Assembly (NCBI GenBank): GCA_944472135.2
Contig: OX235262.1
Span: 54,904,440 to 54,968,439 of the forward strand
Length of the DNA stretch: 64,000 nt
Source: Trichobilharzia regenti
Lineage: Eukaryota; Platyhelminthes; Trematoda; Strigeidida; Schistosomatidae
Reading direction: 5' to 3'
In this document: piece after piece, positions 34,291 to 45,585 of the stretch
Layout: every line of letters starts with the position of its first letter
How positions within the stretch are numbered: the stretch's first letter is position 1
The notes under the pieces: generated by a model
The model's database searches: none
What the model was told of the DNA's origin: nothing
The model's input: only the letters and a program-made list of their open reading frames with translations
Made by a program: the position numbers and the translations under genes

Positions 34291-35795
34291 GAGGTTAGCT
34301 GTGAGACGTTAGGTAAGGAGGGCAAATTAATCTATATGATTGTAAATAAGATGGCTAGGGTAGGTGTCACGTACGTCAAGCCGTCGCCTTCCTCATCCAC
34401 CAACGTTAGATAACAGAGGATTATTTCGCCAGTGTTAGAAGCTGTTAAAAGCTGAAGCCTAGTAATAATTCATGAAAATTTTTTCTGTTGTTTTCAGTCA
34501 AATAAGAAAGTATACATCGCCTTGTTAGGATTCTCCGTATGCTGGGGACCAGTGACCTGAGACTTTTGATAATATGGCTAAAAGTTGTTTTCACTGTCGT
34601 AGATCCCTTCATTCTTTAGAATCTACCAGATCAATGAAATCCTCACGTTTCTACATGGGATTATTCTTCCATATATATTTCTGTTCATTATGCCTCTTTT
34701 GATGTTTTCATCTATTTCCTTTGCTTTGTGGTAAAATCTAATCGCTGTATTTCTGTGCTCAAATTCTACGCTGAAGCTCAGTCTGTCAGTTAGTCTAAGT
34801 ATCGAACAGCTGACGTCATATTAAAATATCATCTTTTCAAGAGCTAATAACAGCAGGACTAGCTAACTTGAGTATCATTTTAAGGCCCAAAATTACAGAT
34901 ACCTAACACGCATACTTCCCACCTATTTTAACATCTATACTTGATGAGACCTCTTAAGACAAATATATATCTGTCACACTCCATCACATTATTGATCAAT
35001 ACTAGAAATCTCAACCATAGCCATGCTGGTTTTTTATTCATAGACTAAATTCTTCAGAGTGATGTGTTTAATATCTGTGGCATCTTTAAGCATCTACTTC
35101 TTTTCTTTATTCATTAGGCTTTAATCTATGTCATATGTTTATAAAACATAATTCTAAATGTTCATCTAAGCCCTCACCTGATCTGAAATACAACAAAGCA
35201 GTAAAAGGGATATAACAATATGAACCTGTCAGTCAGGAGTATGATACACAAACTTTGGTAAATTAGGTAGTCTATATAAATTAATACACAATCAACAAAG
35301 AACATAAGCATTTTGCTACTCGACAAACCTTTAAAAGAACCAGTTGTTTTTGGCGGTGTACTAAACTGATCAATTTCATTTCTTTTATTCTTCAAACTGT
35401 TAAACAGTTGGACTGTACACTCATTTTTATGTGATGGTAACTAACTACTAACCGGTTAGGCGAATTTTGAACTGATTGACTGACATTAGTTTCCTACATT
35501 GAAGGATAATTTTGTATCAGCCTTCATAGACTATTTCAATAGATGCTAAAAGGCTTTCATCTTTTCCGTCCTCCTATTAGGCTCAAAAAGCAGTAGTACA
35601 ACACAACTAGATGTATTTGTAAATTATAAGCAATAAAATGTGAATATAATATATAAAGTTGCAGCATACTGTGATGTGTGTTGTTGATGTTTGTTATTGC
35701 CAAATGAATCAAACGGTTAGGTGAGGTGGATGCGATATTAGTGATCGTAATAATTGTTTGATGTTCAATTATCTCTCTCTGTGTCTGTGATGCTA
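34291..35795. other. No recognised gene
   Basis: No repeat family recognised. A possible mini-exon at about 35330-35396 (minus; NKRNEIDQFSTPPKTTGSFK between an AACAG and an AAAG/GTTTGT) is too weak to call. Confidence 0.35.
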
Positions 35796-35900
35796 TTCAA
35801 GTTGTGGTTTGTAGGGAAGGAAAAACTGTCCAGTACTCCCGAGTTTTCCAACGGTTCTGTAACCAATGTCAGCTCATGATGAAATCCTGTAGGTAAATCA
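35796..35900 (+). repeat. SINE family B, 3' end fragment
   Basis: ACTGTCCAGTACTCCCGAG, TTTTCCAACGGTTCTGTAAC, then CAGCTCATGATGAAATCCTG. Only the part downstream of the hammerhead cleavage site survives. Confidence 0.72.
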
Positions 35901-36269
35901 AGAAGGATTTAGTGGTGTGACTAGAATTATTTCGTAAAAACTATGAGATAAATACTAACAAATCTGGCCAGCTTAGTAATAAAGTTTGATAGTAAAAATA
36001 ATATAGCTCAAGAAATAATAAAAAAGCTTGTCTAGTGTTGAAAATCATCCCAAACATACTAAGGCGTGTGAATACCTGGAAGGTTATACTTTTTCAAAGT
36101 GGACTATGAAGCTAAATGATAGCATCACAGCAGACCGCTATACGAAGCCCTAAAAGAATGAATAATTTGATGGACAAAGCAGGGTTACAATAATTCAATG
36201 TTAGACTTTGATATTTTGATTTTGTAGAAAAAACGCAATAAATCGATTGTGTCTATTTTAAACCGTTCT
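35901..36269. other. No recognised feature
   Basis: Nothing recognised. Confidence 0.3.
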
Positions 36270-36530
36270 CCCATGGGTTCCTTGTCTTCATTCGTTTGTA
36301 TTTCCAGTGAAACAAACGGCTCCAAGTTTTTGAAGTCTCAGTGGGGATAGGAGTGATATTTTTTTTAATGAGGTAGAGTTGCCGACCTGACACTAAACAC
36401 TAACTCTTTCAGGGCTTACTAGTAACTAGTAAACAAAGTGAGGATTTGGATTACGTCAACTAGAAATCGAACCTGGATGATATGCGCGAGTGGAGAGCAT
36501 TCTACTATTCAACCACCAATGGACATCTAG
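36270..36530 (-). repeat. SINE family C, degenerate
   Basis: TCGTTTGTATTTCCAGTGAA, 'TTTTTGAAGTCTCAGTGGGG', GTAGAGTTGCCGACCTGAC and a head remnant near 36440-36525 (ATCGAACCTGGATG, CATTCTACTATTCAACCACC). Confidence 0.6.
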
Positions 36531-37189
36531 TCTAGTAGGTATTATCTGTTAGTCAGTACTCAAAAATACACTCCAATATGAAAGTATTCTGTGCAACATA
36601 ATCTTAACGCTTTTTTCTGATCAGAGGTCAGAATTTTCATATATCTGTGTGATTAACCACACATGCATCAAATAAACTGCATTGTAAGCATACATAAATT
36701 AAGCAATTAAATTAAAGCAGGTTTCCATCAGTTAGCGATTAATATTCAAAGTAAGTGTATGTTGATTTTTCCCTATATGAATGTGATATTCAGTCTATGC
36801 TAGATATCTTTTCACACAGTGCGTTTACAGTGCCTGATATCCTTTTGCATGATAGATATAGAATAAGTCTTAATAGCATTAAACAACATTTTTAGTTTAT
36901 AGGTATACACATCTGCATTTATCTGGATCTATTTTCTTATCGTTTGGTCACTGTTCACCAGAACATTCACTTTATTAAGCGCTGTTGCTGTCTTTATTGA
37001 ATGAAGAAATGAAAACGTTATTGAGGATTTTACAATCAAACGTTTGTGTTCTCCACCAAAATATATCCATTTGTTTATCTAATCTTTGTTTGAAGATAAT
37101 CTTCATCAATTATCACTAGTTAAATGAACTAAATTCCAGTTTGAGGACTTCTCACTACCGATATCGGCAAAACTGTGATTTGGTGATAT
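36531..37189. other. No recognised feature
   Basis: Nothing recognised. Confidence 0.3.
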
Positions 37190-37519
37190 TAGATGGTTGG
37201 AGGGAATCGGTTGGAAGCTTTGAACCTTGATTTCGTGCTAGTTGGCACTCATCAGCAAGGTGTATCTGCAACCTTTAAGGAACTCATGTCCCTCCTGAGA
37301 TTCGAACCCGCGTCACTCAGTGCTGAAGTTAGAGATATTACCGCTGAGCTATTCTGGCTGGCTATTAATCCCCCGCAGGACTGTACTGGATATTTTGATT
37401 GGACACTAGTCACTGACTAGTGTGTAATATGCCCAGTCCTTTATTTGATTCAGACTAAATTCCATAAAGTCAAGTGTGCAATGTCGCCACCATGTCACTA
37501 GGTGGCTCACTATCACGAT
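37190..37519 (-). repeat. Hammerhead SINE family D, minus copy of inverted pair
   Basis: Minus strand: upstream unit (GTGACTAGTGTCCAATCAAA), tRNA-like part (AATAGCTCAGCGGTAATATC, box B GGGTTCGAATCTC), spacer GGACATGAGTTCC, hammerhead at 37211-37262 and end CCTCCAACCAT. The tRNA-like part has A-box TAGCTCAGCGG. Confidence 0.85.
37211..37262 (-). ncRNA. Type I hammerhead ribozyme, family D, intact core
   Basis: Core CTGATGA (37255-37249), stem II GTGC with GCAC (37248-37245, 37238-37235) around CAACTA, GAAA (37234-37231), a short stem III from A37231-U37224, U-G and C-G around AA, and cleavage triplet GTT before C37222. Stem I: G-C, U-A, U-A, one mismatch, C-G. All catalytic bases are present; the triplet is GUU rather than GUC, which normally cleaves more slowly. 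Confidence 0.72.
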
Positions 37520-37745
37520 ATCAAGTACAATCCTACAGGAGCTCAATAGCGAGCCCGAATAGCTCAGTGGTAACGTCTCTGACTGCAGCACTGGGTGACG
37601 CGGGTTCAAATCTCAGGAGGGACATGAGTTCCTTCGAAATTGCAGATACGCCTTTCTGACGAGTGGCAACTAGCACGAAACCTAGGTCCAAGACTTTCTG
37701 ACAACTGCCTCCTAAACATTTAATACCAACAATTCAAAGTGTACC
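37520..37745 (+). repeat. Hammerhead SINE family D, plus copy
   Basis: GCCCGAATAGCTCAGTGGTA (box A), GGGTTCAAATCTC (box B), GGACATGAGTTCC, hammerhead and GCCTCCTAAACATTTAATAC. It sits between inverted flanking units: CACTAGGTGGCTCACTATC at 37497 and its reverse complement GATGGCGAGCCACCTAGTG ending at 37766. Confidence 0.85.
37651..37700 (+). ncRNA. Type I hammerhead ribozyme, family D
   Basis: Core CTGACGA 37656-37662, stem II three pairs (GTG with CAC; fourth is G-G), GAAA 37677-37680, self-complementary stem III ACCTAGGT (37680-37687), triplet GTC with cleavage after 37688. Stem I has a mismatch next to the cleavage site and three pairs beyond it. Confidence 0.6.
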
Positions 37746-37860
37746 GTGATGGCGAGCCACCTAGTGGCATGGTGGTCACATTGCAATCGTGACTGATAAA
37801 ATTCAGTCTGCATTATTTATTGACTAGTGTCCAATCAAAACTAAGATTTTCACAAACAGT
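37744..37860 (-). repeat. Family D flanking unit, inverted arm
   Basis: Reverse complement of 37400-37519 with scattered differences (GCCACC, ATTCAGTCTG, GACTAGTGTCCAATCAAA). It closes the roughly 700-bp inverted structure of the two family D copies. Confidence 0.7.
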
Positions 37861-38299
37861 TAGGAAAGCAAATAAATTAGTCACTAAATTAATGAAACTA
37901 TTCCTTGATTATGATGACTGAGTAAAAAAGGTTGTTTCGTTTAGTTCTTTCCAGCTACATACAACTTGAACATAATAAAAATATAAGTTACATAAAGGAC
38001 ACAAACACATGCAATGACAAGGAGTATTTCATACGAACAAAAAGTTAAATAGGTCCAGAATGACGTGGGGTGTGCAATTACTAAGAGAAATAATGGTTAA
38101 CTATTTATAGGATCGACAAATATTCTTGAAAAAACATACACAGTTGAAAATCTCCGAACTGAAACAAAGTCTAACTAGAACGAGTATGTTACAGTATATT
38201 GCCTTCAGTTATATAACGGTAGAAGACAAGAGATTCAGTAAAGGAATGTTAATTTGGAATATGGTACCTCTGGATGGCGGAATTACGTACACAGATCTT
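37861..38299. other. No recognised feature
   Basis: Part of a 124-codon open frame (38126-38500) with no family resemblance. I regard it as chance. Confidence 0.3.
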
Positions 38300-38890
38300 G
38301 CGTATTGTGCTACTTCTGCTCTTTATATTGTGTTTCTTTGCCTTATTTTCTTGTCTCCCATTTTTTGCTCCAGCGTCGAATCATTTCCTCTCCTTGACGC
38401 CAAATCCATCTCTCCGCTATTCGATATTTATATGCCAATGATCATCTCTTTATGCACTACAAAAAATAAAGTTACCTCTTCACTGTACTTGATCCTCTGA
38501 CATTACTTTCAAGCGCCTGCATAACTGACCGTAAGCATTCATTGTCTCTCCAAAAGATCTGTATTTCACCCTTGGAGTCAAGCTCAAGTTTTTATCTACC
38601 ATTCGGGTTCCACTTGAGATTCAGCTTCTCACGTGATATCTCAGCGTACATTCAGTCTGTCTCCACTTACTGTTGCACATCCGTTGACTATTGGATGGTT
38701 CATTCACTCTCAGGATTCCTTGTCTTCTGTGGTTAGCTGGCTTATCATCATTAATGAGTGAGGGTAGATGCCGATAGAAATTTGCATGTTACTGAAAATG
38801 TTTCTGGTGGTGTGCGCGTCAACTCTCTGAACCATATGAAAGCAGTGACTGACTTCTGATTGGTGCTAATTCATGTGGATCTCCACAGAG
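38300..38890 (-). pseudogene. RTE-type LINE, degenerate 3' region
   Basis: Blocks GGTTCCACTTGAGATTCAGC, CAGTCTGTCTCCACTTACTG and GGATTCCTTGTCTTCTGTGG, then GCCGATAGAAATTTGC, follow the order of the RTE C-terminal region in the better copies. Highly diverged. Confidence 0.45.
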
Positions 38891-39089
38891 AGATTCGCTT
38901 AAGATAATTTAAAACACTTTCATTATGTTTCACTGCACAGGATCCACTGATGAAATAGATTCAGTTTGTCATTTAGGTAGAATAAACAAACAACAATTAA
39001 CCGGCTATTCACTAAGAGCAGTCTAAAACATCTCCTTGCATTCTAGCTAATTAAAAGTGCTCATTACAATTTTCACAAGATGGGATACT

Positions 39090-39310
39090 GAACAAACAAT
39101 ACTCTTTTCGATAACTTCATCATCAGGCTGTACAGTTATCTATACATAATGGTAGTGAATAAAATTGTTATGAACAACATTAATGTTCAAATAACATCGA
39201 GTCAATAATAGTATCAATAGATTACAGTTAAATAGCATCAACATAACAATAAATTGAATGTCAGAATAATTAGGAAAGACTAATACAAATTCATTAATTT
39301 ATAGTCTCTA
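39090..39310 (-). repeat. PLE (P2) terminal repeat, inverted relative to next fragment
   Basis: Aligns with 32631-32903 (CTTTTCGATAACTTC, GGCTGTACAGTTATC, TAACATCGAG). It is minus-oriented but abuts a plus-oriented PLE C-terminus, the same arrangement as at the start of the window. Confidence 0.62.
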
Positions 39311-39314
39311 CTGA

Positions 39315-39560
39315 AGGCCAGGGCGATAGTAGTAGCTAGACTATCTGGTGCAAACCGGCCACAAAGCCAATATTGAAGAATCCTTTCTCTATCATCTACC
39401 AGGTGCAAAATAAATTCCCCAAAACATCGAAGTACCGCATGCTTCAAACAGCAGAGGCTATCGCAATTCATGTGAAATAGTCAGTGCTTTGTGTACAAAA
39501 GAAGCCAGTCCATCCGATACTACTGCCCTGACCTTGCATTCTGCCAATATATTATTCTTG
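39315..39560 (+). pseudogene. Penelope-like element, C-terminal fragment
   Basis: Plus strand: FSIIYQVQNKFPKTSKYRML, QTAEAIAIHVK, stop, SVLCVQKKPVHPILLPW. The GIY-YIG core is absent. Confidence 0.7.
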
Positions 39561-40184
39561 CCTTTCCGTGTCAAAATCGTATTTATGTGCTCTTTTATGT
39601 AAACGACAAGCCTTATGCCTCATATTTAAGACCATAACTTCTAAGGAAATGAGTTCTACCTTTTGACACTGTCAGTCAAATAAAATTTCAGTGTGAAATG
39701 AGTTAATGTCTACGTTTCCCGCCTGATTTAGCCTTTAGCCTTCAGTTGAACAAAACTGCTACTATGTAAACTCTTTATTTGTACAGAATAGGCAGATTGT
39801 TTTAAAAATTATGCATCGTATTTTTCTCATGAATTAAAATTACATTAGTGTATATGTTGGATATCACTTCATATAGATTTTATCAGCAAAATTAAGATGT
39901 AAATTTACACATTTGAGAAAAAAAGAGACAATAGAACAAAAGATTATTTAGACAAAATACTTGGTCCTCATTTTACTTATATATTGAATCTCTTGGCTTC
40001 ACTAGACAGATTTATTTATTTATTTGAAATAATTTTCAGTCTGAGAGTATTTTGTATACATGGTACATGTTTGTTGAAGCGCAGATTTTTTTTTTCAAAA
40101 TCAGTTTAGCATTGATTAAATCCAAGCTAGAAAACACAAATAGTCAATAATAGGACTGTAGTGAACAGTATTTTCAACTATTGG
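39561..40184. other. No recognised feature
   Basis: AT-rich, nothing recognised. Confidence 0.35.
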
Positions 40185-40560
40185 TTTTTGAAAGGATTTT
40201 ATTTGATTGGTTGGAGGATTCCATCATTAACAGACACCGGTTAGAGTACTGGACAGCTGTCTCGCCTAGTTTGGGACTCTTCATCAGTACTCACCCACCG
40301 CCAGGGTTTGAACCCGAGACCTTCTGGTTACAAGGCCAGCAATCTCGTAGATCATCAAGCCAGTGGGACACAATCCAATGGCCAGCCGATGAATTCTAAC
40401 TTCTGCCAATTCATGACATAGCACGACCATTTCTCAATGTCTTCTTCGATAAGTTACTATTTCACCTTCAACCTTCTGTAACCTACTGGTCACGGTTACC
40501 CACTAGGATCTCAGGTAACTGCCTGAATAGAGCCAGTCACTAGGGAACATCAGATCAGTT
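40185..40560 (-). repeat. SINE family B1
   Basis: 3' end (GATTGGTTGGAGGATTCCATC), GAGTACTGGACAGCTGTCTC, hammerhead segment (minus: GATGAAGAGTCCCAAACTAGG, GCGAGACAGCTGTC), box B (GGGTTCAAACCC), body to CACTAGGGAACATCAG. GAAA is changed to GAGA, so it is inactive. Confidence 0.8.
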
Positions 40561-40940
40561 TTCTGGTATTGGTTTTGTAGGGATTCACAAAAATTGTATG
40601 AACTATGATCAAAAATTTGACAGCTTTCAAAATTTGTCTACTTTTGTTAAAATATATGTGTATATGCAGTATATGCAGGATACAATGGTGTGTGTGTTGT
40701 GTGTGTGTGGGTGGAACAGTCATAAAACATTTGCTATTCTCATATGAGCTGTGATCAAGATTTGACCGGATAGTTCAAATAATTGACATTTTTATAAATA
40801 TAATTTAATTTTTATAGCTTTGTTATTCTCTCCATAAGAAGACGTAGACAGTCGGGAATTTGACTAAGTGTGACTACTTGATCATACATATCAAATTTTA
40901 CTTTGTTTATTAGTCAGGATTTGCCATGCATCGGCTAACA
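40561..40940. other. TG microsatellite, otherwise empty
   Basis: (TG)n with an interruption at about 40688-40716. The rest is AT-rich and may include the diverged 3' flank of the PLE that ends at 40944. Confidence 0.45.
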
Positions 40941-40943
40941 TCA

Positions 40944-42235
40944 CACCTTCACGTCTGTTAAACTGTTGGGATTCACCCATATATGTAGGGCTTCTGCAGT
41001 TAATCTTTCTTGATATGAACCAAAACCTTTTTGTAAAACCTTAGTCTTATCAAAGTCGATTTTGTGTCCCGTTTCTATTGAATGTAGCGCAATCGCTGAG
41101 TTGTTTTCTAGCTTCTTCAAGTCTGCAGAGCTCTTTGGAACCACCTTTAGACATTGTTTATGCTCTTTCATTCTTATATTTACCTGTCTAGAAGTTTCTC
41201 CTACATATACTGCGTTACAATCCCCACAATTGATCTGGTATACGCAATTCTGCTGGTTTTCTTGTTCTATTTTATCCTTAACCTTCACCAGCAATGAACG
41301 TAAGGTGTTAGATGCACGAAAGTACACTCTTATGTTATGTTCGTTAAGGATTCGCTTTATTTCATCGGACGTTTCTTTGCGGTAAGGAACCACCGCTGTA
41401 CTAACCCAATTCTTAGCAGCAGGTTTTGATTCATCCTTATCTTCACATTTTAAGTATCTTTTTATGAAGGCTTTAGGATAATTATTTGACTCAAGAGTGG
41501 ATTGAACTAATTTTAGTTCCTCGTTAATATCTTCCTCCTCAGTAACTAGACGTTTGGCTCTGTTGATCAGATTCTTGGCCACAGTTACTTTGGTGGTAAA
41601 TGGGTGAGCTGAATGGTAATCTAGGTATCTATCCGAATTTGTCGGCTTTCTGAAAATGTTTATTTTAAATTTTCCGTCTAATTTTCTTTTTACTAAACAG
41701 TCCAGAACGCCAACTCATTTTCATCGGATTCAACCTCTTTGGAGAACTTGATGGTTTCTGACATATTGTTTATTAACTGAAAAAGTTCATTTAACAAACT
41801 ACGTTTGATTATGATGAAGGTATCATCTACGTATCTTAACCACATCTTTGGGGGACTAAGGCATCTCATAATTGCATTTGTTTCTAATGAGTGCATAAAC
41901 AGATTGGCGACTAGCGGAGATACTGGTGATCCCATAGCAATGCCTCCTATTTGACGATAAAGAACCCCTCTGAACGTAAATAACGTGGATTAAGACACAT
42001 CTAATACCTTCATAATTTCGTCGGGATTTAAAGGACAACGATCACTGAGTTCGTCGTCAGCACAAAGTAAATTATAAATAATACTTAAAGAATCATTAAC
42101 GGGTACATTCGTGAATAATGAATAAACATCGAAACTTGCCATTATTTCATCTTCTTCAATATAGTCAAATTTATTTTCCTCTTAAATTCATACGAATTTT
42201 TCACTCCATGCTCCACTTCATTTCATATGGGCTAA
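40944..42235 (-). pseudogene. Penelope-like element clade P1, RT plus GIY-YIG, best preserved
   Basis: Minus-strand order: MASFDVYSLFTNVPVNDSL (RT motif around the first catalytic Asp), ADDELSDRCPLNPDEIMKVL, GGIAMGSPVSPLVANLFM (motif B), YVDD at 41822-41833, then VESDENELAF, LVKRKLDGKFKINIFRKP, the linker INRAKRLVTEEEDINEELK. The GIY-YIG domain has CVYQINCGDCNAVYVGETS, IRMKEH and HSIETGHKIDFDKTKVLQK, ending TDVKV. Lesions: TAA at 41990-41992, a 1-base deletion near 41700, damage above 42180, and loss of the 5' RT. PLE enzymes prime reverse transcription at endonuclease cuts or telomere-like ends; this copy could not. Confidence 0.9.
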
Positions 42236-42294
42236 GAATTCGATAAATGTATTTTGAGAGTTTGTATGTTAGAGTTAGTAAAATCCTTTTGTTT

Positions 42295-42720
42295 GATTGT
42301 TTGAAGGATTTCCTCATGAGCTGACATCAGTCAGGGAACCATCGAAAACCTGGGAATAAATCGGCACAAGTTAGAATTTATGGGTGATTAGGTTGGTTCC
42401 CAGTGGCAGGAATTTAGTTGATTTCAATTTCAGTCACGAACCGACTTTAGTTGGAGGATTATTGAAAAAACAAGAAGTACTGGACAGCTGTCTCGTCATT
42501 GTCCGAGACTCTTTGACAGTATGCATCTATGATGCCGGAAGTTAGAATTGATAGACAATTGTCTGATTGTCACAATAGTCTATGAGCTTGCCTTGTAGCC
42601 TTAACGTCCTGCATTCGATCCTAGTTCTGATCATTGTTCTGTACTGCTGAAAAGCCGTAAATAAGGATGAAACAACTGTGCAGTACTTTCTGGTTTTCCA
42701 TAGTCATTTCATTAAAGTCA
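42295..42720 (-). repeat. SINE family B, rearranged copy
   Basis: 3' end (GATTGTTTGAAGGATTTCCTC, CATGAGCTGACATCAGTCAG), a second piece with AGTACTGGACAGCTGTCTCG, and a plus-sense end (AAGGATGAAACAACTGTGC, AGTACTTTCTGGTTTTCC) near 42660-42705. The inverted-end plan is visible but internal parts are shuffled. Confidence 0.65.
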
Positions 42721-42784
42721 TTTCATCAACACTCTTGGTATTACTCATATGTGATTAAAAGTCCAATAGTATATCCTATCCTGG

Positions 42785-43815
42785 ATATACATGAGGTGTA
42801 CATTTAATGCTGAGTTTTTCATTCAATGGTCAAATATACCAACAGAAGGACGAAGTAGTAATGGGTTCTCCACTTAGCCGACAGCTCACCAATGGGGCTT
42901 CATGGTGTACCTTGAGTCAAATATTCACATACCTACAATCGAAAGGTTCGAAGTTTAAAAGTGGGTTATGGATGATATCTTTATCATCACTATTGAAAAT
43001 ACTGATCTTAACAAAAATCCTGCAGATTTTCAACAACACCCATCAGTCAGTTGAATTTGAAATTGGAGTTAAACCAGAAGGTAAATTATCCTTCATAGAT
43101 ATCCAGCCTACTAGGCAATCAGATGCGAGCCCACAAAGACCAACCTACCACAAGCCGAATTGGAATGGACAGACGAAAAACTATCACAGTTTTGTGGAGA
43201 AAGAAATCTCTTCGCCTCTCTTGCAACGAGATTTCACCGTATATGTACTAAAGACGCATCGAATTAGTTGCAGGAATCCTTCAGAAAAAGTGTAGTCAAA
43301 AATGGATATTTGACCTCCTTCATCGATAAACATTTAAAGAGGAAGACTGATACTCCTCAAAACCTGAATGTGGCGAACATACAACTAACTGTAAATGTGA
43401 AATCCAAGAGAGATAAAACTAGTAAGGTTCTCCGAAGGTGCCTGTAGAGAGTAATTGGAAGAACGTTCTTTGCTTCATCTCGACGCCTAAACTTCTGCAA
43501 ACATCGAAGACAAAAACCCGCTGATGCTATATACCAGCAGGAAATTGTCTAGACGTTCCCATGAACACTTACCAGCATGGTTATCAGAAGGAGAACGCAG
43601 AACAGTTAACAACTGAATTCTGGAACGTAATGTCACTTCTAGTCATGAAGCATCGGCAGAGACTCCTTTCATTATCATATATAGGGTACGACCAAGTCGT
43701 TCGAAAAGATTTTGCCTACATCTTATTAAGGTAACCAAAGCCTTAGCAATCTTTAAGGAGAAACATGAACTTTATGTTCAGAAACGTCTCATCCAGCCTC
43801 TTTTACTACCTTGAC
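42785..43815 (+). pseudogene. Penelope-like element clade P2, RT palm to C-terminus
   Basis: Plus strand: FSFNGQIYQQKDEVVMGSPL (motif B), a damaged catalytic region, QIFNNTHQSVEFEIGVKPEG, LSFIDIQPTRQSD, NSFV-type block, NGYLTSFIDKHLKRK, VIGRTFFASSRRL, then a deletion across the GIY-YIG core. It continues with SRRSHEHLPAWLSEGERR and FKEKHELYVQKRLIQPLLLP. The YVDD box and the endonuclease core are not intact. Confidence 0.82.
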
Positions 43816-44250
43816 CTTAAACCTAGTTTCTATTTGTTTGTTTTTTTCTTCCTGTATGATAAACATAATTGTAGTTTGTCTTATGCTTTTTACAACGTAT
43901 TTTCAATCCTAATTGGTCTTGCTTTTCATTAATTATTTCCAAACGAGTATTCGTCATCCACTCCATTAGTTGTCAACCCTCTTGACTTTGTGGGATTATT
44001 CTCATTTTGATTTATTTTATTACCAAATGACAACAATCATTGAACTTTGTTGTTAGTCTGCATCGCATACATAACTCCCTTAAATAACTGTACAGCTCTA
44101 CAGTGAAGTAACGAAAAGAGACCTCTTTGCTAATCGATCTATGTGTTCCTAGTTATATGAAACAGGAAGTTTTACTATCTGGGATATATATATAAAACTG
44201 TGATAAAAATGTAGTAGGAAGTAAGACTATGTAAGGCGAGTTGTTAGGAA
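43816..44250 (+). repeat. PLE (P2) 3' flank
   Basis: Follows the P2 stop codon. Around 44090-44130 it reads ACTGTACAGCTCTACAGTG, AAGTAACGAAAAGAGACC, which aligns in reverse with 39090-39140. No confident hammerhead fold. Confidence 0.5.
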
Positions 44251-44629
44251 ATCAAGTTGATATACTAATATGACTATAGGCAACAAAATGTGCTTGAAAA
44301 ATCACCCATTTATTAACACTGTATCATTGCATTATAACCGATAAACTTACTTAATATAGAATTTTCTTCCACAAAAGTGCCTAAATTCCACTCTTACATT
44401 GACTATGAGTGTGTACCATGCATCAGTGAAGCTTAATCATCATAAATGAATAAAAATTTCATCTTATCTTCATCGTGTACTGATGTGTGAGACCTTGAAC
44501 AAGGTATCCAATTGCTTTCTTTCGGTAAATTTTTTTTCTTGTTGTCTGTTAGTAAAGAAACTGAACATTGTGAATCTTTCAGTGAGCTGTTTCTCCTAAT
44601 AAAAATAATGTAGTCGCATTCAAATATTG
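44251..44629. other. No recognised feature
   Basis: Nothing recognised. Confidence 0.3.
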
Positions 44630-44775
44630 TATATGCTTGAGGGCTTTACATAAACTTATTTGCACATATTTTTCTCGACACGTCATCAGTAAACATTACC
44701 GTATAACACTGTGAGTCTTTATCAAAACAAAACTTTACCCATAATGAAATTATACTCTACCACAGTGCACAAGTT
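44630..44775 (+). repeat. PLE-type terminal repeat, second copy
   Basis: CTCGACACGTCATCAGTAAAC matches CTCGAAACGTCATCAGCAAA at 30045, and the end ACTCTACCACAGTG is shared with 30130. GAAA is changed to GACA, so no active ribozyme. Confidence 0.5.
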
Positions 44776-45585
44776 AGATTTTATTAACTCACCTACCTCC
44801 GATTCCAGTTTGCAGTACATTGTAAGTTACTTTTGAAAGAATAGGTTGTCGCAAGCCTAATGTGTAAATATTCTCTGAGAAAGCAATTTTATTAATATAA
44901 AAACTGATGTTTGAAGGTGAAATGTTGACATTCACTGATTGGACTTATTTACAAAGCATTTCACTAATACACAGTCTATTGAAAAGGAATCAAGTTCATT
45001 ATATGAAAATTTAAACTTCTCTTCTAAATTAGATTAACAAAAACACCTTTGCAAGGATGACTTGTTTAGATATACTGATTAAAACAATCTATTTATGGAG
45101 TTATAGGCACCTTTCCTTACCTTAAGACTCGAGTAAATATAGTTTAGATGAAGTATTTTATCATTCTTCAGTTTAAATATTGACTACCAGGAGAAATATA
45201 TCAGCTAACCATGCAAATTCGATGTATCACACACAGTGAAACAGTATTATTTGCTGAGTAACTCTTGGGACAGAGTTTATTGTCCATAATCATTTGCGCT
45301 GCAGCTACACAGCTTCAAAAATCAATATTTATCGTTCTAATTCTTCTCTCCCATTTGTCGGAAAGGCAGTAAAATCCTCCTGATGTTCACGTAAGATGTT
45401 TAGTCATTCCTGCTGTGTATATTCTCAGTTGATTCGATAAATAAAGCATAAATTGAGCATCCCGGAAGGTACTACTAGTCACTAACAGCGAAATGTCATC
45501 ATGTTATTCCTTGGATCATCGTCGAATAGTTCATGCTGATATGTCAGCAGGGATTTCAGTTCTCATCAATTCGGTGGATTAAATC
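44776..45585. other. No recognised feature upstream of the H4 pseudogene
   Basis: No convincing TATA box or histone promoter element seen. Some AT-rich runs only. Confidence 0.35.

Noticed and set aside
35330..35396. Mini-exon reading NKRNEIDQFSTPPKTTGSFK (minus) between splice-like sites
   Set aside because: Only 22 codons with weak splice signals and no recognised protein. Not enough to call.
37560..37635. Functional tRNA gene (AATAGCTCAGTGGTAACG with box B)
   Set aside because: The acceptor and anticodon arms do not pair properly, and the same sequence recurs in family D SINEs followed by a hammerhead.
37861..38500. 124-codon open frame at 38126-38500 (plus)
   Set aside because: Low-complexity hydrophobic composition, no family resemblance, and its 3' part overlaps a degenerate RTE on the other strand. 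Likely chance in AT-rich DNA.
39090..39140. Minus-strand CTGATGATGAAGTTATCG, GAAAAGAG as a hammerhead
   Set aside because: CUGAUGA and GAAA are present, but I find no stem II closing next to the core and no acceptable stem III or cleavage triplet. A covariance search on the family consensus could revive it.
45533..45585. Upstream extension of the H4 frame ([12 protein letters not shown])
   Set aside because: The real H4 start is the ATG at 45586 in another frame. The longer frame exists only because of the inserted base.
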